From: Chloroflexota bacterium
GTDB taxonomy: Bacteria; Chloroflexota; UBA6077; FW602-bin22; CADDYW01
NCBI GenBank assembly: GCA_902810745.1
Contig: CADDYW010000014.1
Location: 1-64,000, forward strand
Direction of reading: 5' to 3'
Length of the DNA: 64,000 nucleotides
This document shows, piece by piece, positions 54,329-61,858 of the stretch. Numbering within the stretch: the first letter of the stretch is position 1; each line of letters opens with the position of its first letter. Below the pieces are notes generated by a model. That model did no database searches, had not been told where the DNA came from, and saw only the letters and a program-made list of their open reading frames with translations. A program made the position numbers and the translations under genes.

Positions 54329-56200
54329 ATGGTCGCACCGGCACGGCAGCTCACGTCGAACCTCCACATCAAGGTCAACGGCAGTCACATCCCGACCGAT
54401 CAGATGCGACGTGTCTCCGAGGTCGTCGTCGAGCAGAGCCTGCACCTCCCGAGTATGTTCATCATTCGTCTGCACGACGTCGGCGACGATACCAATCCCG
54501 GTCAAACGTCGTACTTCAAGATGATCGATCAGAACGTGTTCAAGATCGGGATGGCCGTCGAGATTCTGATGGGACGCGAAGAATCTCCATCCAGCGTGAT
54601 CAAGGGTGAGATCACCTCGGTCGAGATGGACGTGAACCTCGGACATCCCCCGCTGATCACGGTGCGTGGCTACGATCGCGCTCATCGCCTCCATCGCGGT
54701 CGCCAGATCAAGACCTACCAGAATATGTCCGACAGCGATATCGTCCGCCAGATTGCGTCGTCGGTTGGTCTATCGGCGCAGGTCGAATCCACGTCGCCCA
54801 TGCGAGACTGGGTCCTCCAGAACAACCAGACGAACTGGGATTTCGTGAAAGAGCTCGCGGCGCGCAATGGTTTCGAGGTGTTCGTCGACGACCGAACCCT
54901 CTATTTCCGAAAGCCAAAGCGCGGACAGGATGCGGCGCCGGAGCAAAAGCTCTGGGAAACCCTGCTCAGTCTGCGGGTGTCGACATCGTCGGCATTCCAG
55001 GTGAACGAGGTGATCGTACGTGGCTGGGATCCAGACGGTAAGCAGGCGATCGTCGGCCACGCGTCGTCCGGCGACATGGCACCGCAGATCGGCGACTCGC
55101 AGACTGGTGCGCAGGTGACCAGTAGCTCATTCGGCCAATCGAAGGTCTACGTCGTCAACCGTCCCGTCGCCAACCAGGCGGCGGCCGATAGCCTCGCGAG
55201 GGCCGTCTATAACGAGCTGGATGGTGCATTCATCCAGGCAGAAGGCATCTGTCTCGGCGACCCGGACATCAAGCCAGGAAAGACGATTCAGATTAGCACC
55301 CTTGGCACCCGCCTATCCGGCAAGTATTACGTCACGTCGGCGACTCACAGTATCCACGCCGACGAAGGGTACACCACCGCCTTCGTCGTCAGTGGGCGCC
55401 AGTCGAATTCCCTCCTCGAGCTGGTCCAGCCAAGGGAAGCTGGAACGTCGTCCGTGCCGAGCGTCGTCGTCGGCATCGTCACCGACAACAACGATCCGGA
55501 AGGTGGCATCGGGCGGGTGAAGGTGAAGTTCCCGTGGCTGGACGATTCATCGCAAAGCTGGTGGGCACGCATCTCCAGCCCGATGGCCGGTCCCGAGCGT
55601 GGCTTCTTCTTCCTCCCCGAGGTCGATGACGAGGTGCTCGTCGCGTTCGAGCACGGCGACGTCACCCGTCCCTTCGTCATTGGTGCCCTCTGGAATGGTC
55701 AGGACAAGCCGCCGAAGAAGAATGCCGAGGTACTCGAGGGGAGCAAGGTCAAAGAGCGGCTCATCAAGACGCGCGCCGGGCACGTCATCAGCCTGGACGA
55801 TTCCCAGAACGCGGAGAAGATCACGATCACGAGCAAATCCGGGCACGTCATCAGCCTGGACGACAAACAGGGCTCCGAGAGCGTGTCGATCGCCGACAAG
55901 ACCGGCAACAATCTGATCAAGATCGAGTCGTCGAGCAATAACCTCACCATCCAGGTGGATGGGAGCGTCACGGTCCAGGCAAAGCAGAACGTGACCGTCA
56001 AGGCGAGTCAGAACGTCGACGTCGAGTCCCAGGCCGGCAACGTCACGGTCAAGACGAACAGTGGCAACGTCGAGGTCAGCACCAACGCCGGGAACGTCAA
56101 TCTGAAAGGGACGCAGGTAAGCATCGAGGCACAGACGCAGCTTTCGTTGAAGGGCAACGCTCAGGTTCAGATCCAGGGCGCGATGGTCCAGATCAACTGA
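54329..56200 (+). CDS. eCIS VgrG-like spike (Afp8/Pvc8)
   Basis: A 623-residue protein joining gpD-like (residues ~1-370) and gp5-like parts, as in VgrG. It has LHRGRQIKTYQNMSDSDIV and a late-control gene D fold, then an OB-fold at ~379-465 (GIGRVKVKFPWLDD, WWARISSPMAGPERGFFFLPEVDDEVLV). The C-terminal ~150 residues are a triple-stranded beta-helix of short repeats (twice GHVISLDD, then SGNVEVS and AGNVNL-type units) forming the needle that the PAAR protein caps. Confidence 0.95.
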   Translation: MVAPARQLTSNLHIKVNGSHIPTDQMRRVSEVVVEQSLHLPSMFIIRLHDVGDDTNPGQTSYFKMIDQNVFKIGMAVEILMGREESPSSVIKGEITSVEMDVNLGHPPLITVRGYDRAHRLHRGRQIKTYQNMSDSDIVRQIASSVGLSAQVESTSPMRDWVLQNNQTNWDFVKELAARNGFEVFVDDRTLYFRKPKRGQDAAPEQKLWETLLSLRVSTSSAFQVNEVIVRGWDPDGKQAIVGHASSGDMAPQIGDSQTGAQVTSSSFGQSKVYVVNRPVANQAAADSLARAVYNELDGAFIQAEGICLGDPDIKPGKTIQISTLGTRLSGKYYVTSATHSIHADEGYTTAFVVSGRQSNSLLELVQPREAGTSSVPSVVVGIVTDNNDPEGGIGRVKVKFPWLDDSSQSWWARISSPMAGPERGFFFLPEVDDEVLVAFEHGDVTRPFVIGALWNGQDKPPKKNAEVLEGSKVKERLIKTRAGHVISLDDSQNAEKITITSKSGHVISLDDKQGSESVSIADKTGNNLIKIESSSNNLTIQVDGSVTVQAKQNVTVKASQNVDVESQAGNVTVKTNSGNVEVSTNAGNVNLKGTQVSIEAQTQLSLKGNAQVQIQGAMVQIN

Positions 56201-56210
56201 GAGGGGATCG

Positions 56211-56615
56211 ATGGGACAGCCAGCCGCTCGAGTCGGCGATATGGTCACGGCGACCGACATTCACATCATCATGGTTCCGTCGCCCGGCGGACCGGTTCCA
56301 ACGCCGCTGCCGCATCCCTTCGTGGGAACCATCACTGGCGGTGCAAGCACGAACGTCGTGATCGGCGGGTCGCCCGCTGCAGTTCTCGGCAGTACGGTAA
56401 CGAACAATCCGCCCCATATTCCGGCTGGGCCCGGGCCCTTCCAGATCCCGCCGACGAACCAGGGAACGATCGTCAAGGGCAGCGCCACGGTGATGATCAA
56501 TGGGAAACCGGCGGCACGGGTCGGCGATACGGTCATGACCTGCAACGATCCGGCCCCGCTGCCAGTCGGAACCATCACCGGGCCCGGCGCGCCGAACGTG
56601 CTGATCGGAGGATAA
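56211..56615 (+). CDS. PAAR-domain spike tip (Afp10-like)
   Basis: A 134-residue PAAR protein: PAARVGDMVTATDIH, then GGSPAAVLGS, GKPAARVGDTV and a final GAPNVLIGG. The His and Cys residues suited to binding a metal at the tip are present (TDIH, HP, TCND). PAAR proteins sharpen the spike and can carry cargo. There is no C-terminal extension, so no effector is fused. It starts 10 nt after the spike gene. Confidence 0.95.
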   Translation: MGQPAARVGDMVTATDIHIIMVPSPGGPVPTPLPHPFVGTITGGASTNVVIGGSPAAVLGSTVTNNPPHIPAGPGPFQIPPTNQGTIVKGSATVMINGKPAARVGDTVMTCNDPAPLPVGTITGPGAPNVLIGG

Positions 56616-56618
56616 CAG

Positions 56619-57026
56619 ATGGAGGAGGCGGATCGAAGCTTTCGAGGTGCCGGCTGGGCATTCCCGATGGGGGTCGACGGCCGCGGCGGCATCGCACTCG
56701 CCACGGAAGATCAGGCAATCGAGCGCGCGATCTTCATCATTCTGTCGACGGCCAAGGGCGAGCGGCGAATGCGCCCCCACTTCGGCTGCGCTATCCACGA
56801 CCTGGTTTTCGCCCCGAATGACGCCACGACGGCCGGATTGATTCGCTACCACGTAATGGAGGCACTTGGCTGGTGGGAACCGCGGATCACGGTCACCGAC
56901 GTCGACGTCCAGACCGACCCGGATGATCCGGCGAAGATCCTGATCGTGGTGAGCTACATCGTCAAGTCCACCAACGACGAGCGCAGTCTTGTCTATCCGT
57001 TCTATCGCATCCCAGGAGAGGAGTGA
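56619..57026 (+). CDS. gp25-like baseplate wedge protein (Afp9-like)
   Basis: A 135-residue protein of the T4 gp25 family with ATEDQAIERAIFIILSTAKGERRMRPHFGC in parts, which includes the conserved ERxMRP-like motif, and DLVFAPND. gp25 binds the sheath initiation site on the baseplate. ATG 56619 is 3 nt after the PAAR stop. Length is standard. Confidence 0.95.
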   Translation: MEEADRSFRGAGWAFPMGVDGRGGIALATEDQAIERAIFIILSTAKGERRMRPHFGCAIHDLVFAPNDATTAGLIRYHVMEALGWWEPRITVTDVDVQTDPDDPAKILIVVSYIVKSTNDERSLVYPFYRIPGEE

Positions 57027-57031
57027 GCGCG

Positions 57032-59161
57032 ATGCCTCCGACCACCCCGATCATCGATCCACGTGACTTCCAGGATCTCGTTGACGAGGCCAAGCGACGG
57101 ATCCCGCAGTACTGCCCGGAATGGACCGATCACAACGTTGCCGATCCCGGGATCACCTTGATCGAATTATTCGCCTGGATGACCGATATTCTCCTGTATC
57201 GTCTGAATGGCGTTCCGGAGCGCGACTTCCTCAAGTTCCTCGAGCTCATCGGGGCTCGCCCCGCGCCCGCGGTCCCCGCCAGCACCGAGCTGACCTTCTG
57301 GCTGACCGCTCCCCAGCGTGAGATGAAGATCATTCGTCGCGGGGTCGAGGTGGGAACACGACAGACCGAAACGCGATTGTCGATCAACTTTACGACCGAT
57401 GCCGATCTGAAGCTCCGCGTGCCAACGATACGGTACTGCGTGCTGGCACGGCGCAAGGCAGGAGCATCCGGCGATGGTTATGTCTATGAGGACGTGACTC
57501 CTCGCCTTCAGTGGGAACGGGCGGAGATTGCAGTTTTTCAGGCGACGCCGGTCGAGGGAGACACCTTCTATCTTGGCTTCGCCGATAACATGGCCGGCCA
57601 CATTATTCGGCTGAATGTTCACTGCGAGACCCTGCGCGCCCCCAACATCGATCAGGATGACCCGCCCCTCACCTGGGAGTTCTGGAATGGGGCCACGTGG
57701 GCACCGCTGCTTCCACCCCCGGAGGAGCTCTCGCTGCTGCGCCAGATCGAGCCCGAGTGCGCAGAGCTCGGTCCACGGCTGGACAACACGCGAGGGCTAA
57801 ACCGTGATGGACGGATTATCCTGGTGATTCCACGCACCTGTACCCTTCAGGAAATCCGAGTGGAGAACCGCGCGCTGGAAGCGTGCTGGATCCGGTGCCG
57901 CGCGGCACGACGACGGCCAGACGAGCGCTTTTACGATGGCTCACCGGTGATCCACGCGTTCCAGCCTGAAACCATCGGCGGCATGGTCACGGCCGCGCAC
58001 TCGTTCGAGATCGTCGCGGAGGACCTTGGCAGGAGCGATGGGACGCCCGGTCAGCGTTTTAGCTTGCTCAATCCTCCGATCCTGCCCCGACGCCTCTCGG
58101 ATGACGCACCCGAGACGGTCGAGGTCGACCGTGGCGATGGTACGTTTGAGCGCTGGACCGAGGTCGAAGATTTCGCCGCCTCCAGTCCGACCGACTCGCA
58201 CTTCGTCGTCGATAGCCTGAACGGCGAGGTCGTCTTCGGGCCACGGCTGCGCGAGCCAACCGGGCAGGAGCGTCAATACGGGCGCGTCCCGCCAAAGGAC
58301 CGTCTCATCCGCTTTACCCGCTATCGCAGTGGTGGAGGCGCGGTCGGGAACGTCGGGCGCGGAACACTGGTCGTGCCCAAGTCCGCTTCGGACATGTCTT
58401 ATGTGAAATGGGTGTGCAACCTCAGCCCGGCGACTGGAGGACGAGACCGCGAGTCGATCGAAGCCTTCAAACTGCGGGGAGCGCGCCTGGTGCGCACGCG
58501 CGAGGTCGCCGTCACGCGCTCGGACTTCGAGTTTCTCGCCCGCGAGGCCTCGCCGCAGGCGGCTCGCGTCCACTGTCTCGCGGTCGCGGCGCGACCCGAT
58601 CTCAATGGGGCTGCGCCAAAGCACGTCCGCGTGCTTCTCGTCCCCGCCGTCCCCACGACCGACGAGTATATTCCCCGTTCGCAGCTCGAGCTCGCCGATG
58701 AGGTTCGGCGCGAGCTGTTCCGCAAGGTCCGCGCTTATCTCGAGGAGCGCTGCCCGCTGACGACCGAGCTAGCGGTCGGACTGCCTGACTATCACTGGCT
58801 GAGCATCCGCGCCCGACTGGTCATCCGGGCCCGACCGGACCTCGAGGCAGCCCACCGTGAAGCGATGCGGAACCGGGTCCGCGAAGAGGCAAGCCGCCGC
58901 CTGTACGCATTCATCCATCCCGTGTCGGGTGGACCTGACGGGACGGGCTGGCCATTCGGCAAGTCGGTGACGCTCGGCGACGTCTATCCCATTCTCCAGG
59001 CCGTCGACCTGGTCGAGTACGTGGACGAGGTACGGTTCCGGACGGTCACGTACGGCGCCGACGGCAGCCGTACGATTGGACCGGATACTCGCCTGGTAAA
59101 GCTAGGCGAAACCGAGGTGCTCTGCTCAGATGTCCACGAGATCGAGGTGATCGAGGAGTAG
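57032..59161 (+). CDS. Baseplate J-like wedge protein (Afp11-like)
   Basis: A 709-residue protein. The N-terminus (YCPEWTDHNVADPGITLIELFAWMTDILLYRLN, in parts) is the hallmark of eCIS/T6SS-like wedge proteins of the Afp11/gp6 group, and the C-terminal region (VGLPDYHWLSIRARLVIRA, GWPFGKSVTLGDVYPILQ) is gpJ-like. It forms the wedge ring with gp25. The start is ATG 57032 after GGAG, overlapping-stop GTG 57023 being an alternative. Confidence 0.93.
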   Translation: MPPTTPIIDPRDFQDLVDEAKRRIPQYCPEWTDHNVADPGITLIELFAWMTDILLYRLNGVPERDFLKFLELIGARPAPAVPASTELTFWLTAPQREMKIIRRGVEVGTRQTETRLSINFTTDADLKLRVPTIRYCVLARRKAGASGDGYVYEDVTPRLQWERAEIAVFQATPVEGDTFYLGFADNMAGHIIRLNVHCETLRAPNIDQDDPPLTWEFWNGATWAPLLPPPEELSLLRQIEPECAELGPRLDNTRGLNRDGRIILVIPRTCTLQEIRVENRALEACWIRCRAARRRPDERFYDGSPVIHAFQPETIGGMVTAAHSFEIVAEDLGRSDGTPGQRFSLLNPPILPRRLSDDAPETVEVDRGDGTFERWTEVEDFAASSPTDSHFVVDSLNGEVVFGPRLREPTGQERQYGRVPPKDRLIRFTRYRSGGGAVGNVGRGTLVVPKSASDMSYVKWVCNLSPATGGRDRESIEAFKLRGARLVRTREVAVTRSDFEFLAREASPQAARVHCLAVAARPDLNGAAPKHVRVLLVPAVPTTDEYIPRSQLELADEVRRELFRKVRAYLEERCPLTTELAVGLPDYHWLSIRARLVIRARPDLEAAHREAMRNRVREEASRRLYAFIHPVSGGPDGTGWPFGKSVTLGDVYPILQAVDLVEYVDEVRFRTVTYGADGSRTIGPDTRLVKLGETEVLCSDVHEIEVIEE

Positions 59162-59267
59162 CTCAGGATTCGGACACGCTCCCCGACGCGATCGGCCACC
59201 GCCGGGAGACCGCGCGGGGATGTCCCGGAGATCATCCCGTGAAGATTCATACGCTAAGGACGCTGCC

Positions 59268-60185
59268 ATGGCTATTGCGGAAGCACGAGCCCGGCTCACT
59301 GACGACGACCTCAAGGTAGAGGCAGGGGCCACCGCCGAATCGATCATCGAGGTTGGATCGACGGTCGATGCCGGGAACGACTCGTTTAACGAGTACGCGA
59401 TTCGGGTTGTGGGATTGCCCGAGCACTGGTTCAGCCTCTCGACCTCGCGGCTGCGCGTCCCCGCGGGCCAGTCCGCTCAGGCGCTACTGGTGATCCATCC
59501 CTCCCTCGATGACCGGCGTGCTCCGCTGGGAGAGTATCGTTTCCTGGTCGAGCTCGCTCCCGCCGATGGTACTGAGACGATCGAGCTACCGGGTCACCTT
59601 CTGGTGCTGGCCCCGGGCGCCACCACGCTACGCAGTCAGCTCTTGCAGTACCTGCCCGCGCTCTATCAAAGTGATACGTTTCTGGCGCGCTTTCTTCTCA
59701 TCTTTCAGAGCATTCTTGATCCTATCGAGCAGACGATAGATAATACACATCACTATCTCGATCCTGGCATGGCGCCCGCTCACTTCCTTCCCTGGCTGGC
59801 GTCGTGGGTTGGCTTGGAGCTGGATCCCGGGCTGGACGAGGCACGCCAGCGTGAGCTGATCCGTCGAACGGTCGAGCTTAGCCGGTGGAAAGGGACACGT
59901 CGCGGACTCCGCGAAGAGCTGAAGATCCGGACCGGGGCTCGGCCTCTGATTGTCGAGAATTTCGATGGCATGCGGCTGGGGCAGGATGCCTCCCTCGGAT
60001 TGAACACTCATCTAGGGATGCGCTGCGATCAGTTTATCGCTGTCACGCTCGCGACAGACGGGGGCCAGGGGACGACCCAACATGATGCCGATGTGCTGGT
60101 TCAGGAGCTGAAACCGGCTCACGTTGGTCACGTGGTTCGTATCGTTCCGGCGCCAGGCAATTCCAAGGGAGGTGACCATGGCTAG
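59268..60185 (+). CDS. Tail protein I-like wedge protein (Afp12-like) with Ig-type N-terminus
   Basis: A 305-residue protein. Residues ~1-110 form an Ig-like beta domain (NEYAIRVVGLPEHWF, VPAGQSAQALLVIHP), an addition to the family. Residues ~125-280 match P2 gpI-type tail proteins (LLQYLPALYQSDTFLARFL, LPWLASWVGLELDPGLDEARQREL in parts, KGTRRGLREEL). It should bind the J-like wedge. ATG 59268 follows AAGGA at 7 nt. Its 3' end overlaps the next gene by 8 nt. Confidence 0.88.
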   Translation: MAIAEARARLTDDDLKVEAGATAESIIEVGSTVDAGNDSFNEYAIRVVGLPEHWFSLSTSRLRVPAGQSAQALLVIHPSLDDRRAPLGEYRFLVELAPADGTETIELPGHLLVLAPGATTLRSQLLQYLPALYQSDTFLARFLLIFQSILDPIEQTIDNTHHYLDPGMAPAHFLPWLASWVGLELDPGLDEARQRELIRRTVELSRWKGTRRGLREELKIRTGARPLIVENFDGMRLGQDASLGLNTHLGMRCDQFIAVTLATDGGQGTTQHDADVLVQELKPAHVGHVVRIVPAPGNSKGGDHG

Positions 60186-61836
60186 CCTCGTGAGCGTAGA
60201 CGGAACGAGCTTTGAGCTCGCCGAGGCAGAAACGCTCATCGGCCGCGGCGGCCGCGAATTCAACGATCCTCCGAAGATTGACGTCGGGCCTCTGTCCGGT
60301 GGCCCGACCGTCTCTCGCCACCACGCCCGAATCTACCGCCGCACCGGCCAGTGGTATCTTCGCGTGGAGCCCGAGGCCCGTAATCCAACGCTGGTTGGAG
60401 ACCGACGCATTCCAGGAGGCGAGGAGGCACCGCTCGTCGACGGTATTCGCATCCAGCTGGGCGAGGTCCTCCTGACCTTTCGCGCGCCGATGGAGGCGGT
60501 TCTTCAATCGGCAGAGGTGACGATGGCCGAGGGGAACGGCCACGCGGTAGCACCGCCCGCACCACCGCCAATCCCAACGCCGGTTGCTCCACCGCCAACG
60601 CCGAGTGCGGTTGCCGATGCACCCACGCCGGTTGTGTCGCCGAAACGTTCCGACAACTGGCCTGCGCGCCTGCCGGGCCGGCCCGCCACGCTCACCGCCC
60701 TGGGAGTGACCGAGTTCAAACGCGTGAACCCCTTCCGTGGCCTGATGATCGACGAAGAGGCGTGGGCGGACGCGCACGACTACCATCGGCTCCAGGGACG
60801 GCTCCATCTCCTGGCCGCGCACGGCTGGGGTATTGTCGAAGGCCTCGAGGTACTGGCAGATCCTCACGTGCCCAACACCCTGCTCATTCGGCCCGGTGTC
60901 GCCTTTGACTACCAGGGTCGCCCGATCCTGATCGGACAGGAGCGTCGCCTTACCCTCGACGCAGCGGACGGAACGACGCTGTACGTCGTTCTGCGCTGGC
61001 GCGAGGAGCTGACTGCACCACAACGCTTCTGGAACGATCTGGACGAGTATACCCGCGTCGTCGAGCGCTGCGATGCGCTGATCCAGGAGACGCCTCCCAC
61101 GCCGCCGCTTCTCGAGCTCGCCCGCATCACGATCGAGGGACCGGTTCGCAATGCGCTCGACCCCTTGAATCCGGGAAGAAGCGAGATCGACCTTCGTTTT
61201 CGCGAGCGTCTCATGGTCCGCCCGAGACCGGACCTGGCAGTTGCCCAGGTCGTGGTGGGCGACGACGACGAGGCGGCGCGGCGACACCTGCTGGGTCTCC
61301 GTTTCCTTCTGCGCGAGATCGGGCTGACGACCGGCTATCGAGCGCGCTGGGCCGGAAGCGTCCGACTGGGAGACTCGATACCGAATGTCTCGCTGCTCTA
61401 CCTGGCCGCGTCTGGCTCGTTCGTCGTCGGCGACGGCGCGCTCCCCCCACTCCGGGAGTTCCTCGACAACGGCGGCGTTCTGGTACTCGACGCGTGCGGC
61501 GAGAGCGCACGAGCGGACTTCGTGGGATCGGCAGAGACGCTGGCAAAGAAGCTGGCGCGCGAGTTCGAGCCCGTCGGCCGCTCCCATCCGGTTCTCTCGA
61601 GCCGTCACGTCTTTGGCGAGCTACCGTTGGCTGCAAAGAAGGACGATGCGCCGCTCGTCGAGGGAGGGGGACTCGTTTTGTGTACTGCCGACCTGGGCTG
61701 TGCCTGGCAGGGTGGTGGGCAAGCGAAGCCGCTCTCGCGCGACGTGATCCGCGCCGCAACCGAGCTTGGCGTCAACCTCGCCGTTTTTGCCCGCCAGCGC
61801 CAGCGTCCGCTCGAAGTGATCGAGCTCGAAGCGTGA
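60178..61836 (+). CDS. FHA-DUF4159 fusion protein of the eCIS operon
   Basis: A 552-residue protein with excellent GGGAGGTGA upstream of ATG 60178. Residues ~5-105 are an FHA domain (TLIGRGG, VSRHHARI, NPTLVGDRRI), which binds phosphothreonine peptides. A Pro-rich linker follows. Residues ~180-370 (AHDYHRLQGRLHLLAAHGWGIVEGLEV in parts) resemble a domain of eCIS-linked proteins with a LHGWGVVxGLxV motif. Residues ~390-540 resemble DUF4159, a GATase-like fold (LREFLDNGGVLVLDACG, SHPVLSSRHVF). It overlaps the tail-I gene, so it is coupled to baseplate production. Confidence 0.75.
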   Translation: MASLVSVDGTSFELAEAETLIGRGGREFNDPPKIDVGPLSGGPTVSRHHARIYRRTGQWYLRVEPEARNPTLVGDRRIPGGEEAPLVDGIRIQLGEVLLTFRAPMEAVLQSAEVTMAEGNGHAVAPPAPPPIPTPVAPPPTPSAVADAPTPVVSPKRSDNWPARLPGRPATLTALGVTEFKRVNPFRGLMIDEEAWADAHDYHRLQGRLHLLAAHGWGIVEGLEVLADPHVPNTLLIRPGVAFDYQGRPILIGQERRLTLDAADGTTLYVVLRWREELTAPQRFWNDLDEYTRVVERCDALIQETPPTPPLLELARITIEGPVRNALDPLNPGRSEIDLRFRERLMVRPRPDLAVAQVVVGDDDEAARRHLLGLRFLLREIGLTTGYRARWAGSVRLGDSIPNVSLLYLAASGSFVVGDGALPPLREFLDNGGVLVLDACGESARADFVGSAETLAKKLAREFEPVGRSHPVLSSRHVFGELPLAAKKDDAPLVEGGGLVLCTADLGCAWQGGGQAKPLSRDVIRAATELGVNLAVFARQRQRPLEVIELEA

Positions 61837-61858
61837 AGCAGGACAGAGGAACGGGGCC

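Noticed and set aside
60043-61608. 521-codon minus-strand frame opposite the FHA-DUF4159 gene
   Set aside because: The plus strand has FHA and DUF4159 motifs and excellent ribosome sites; the antisense product is compositionally odd.
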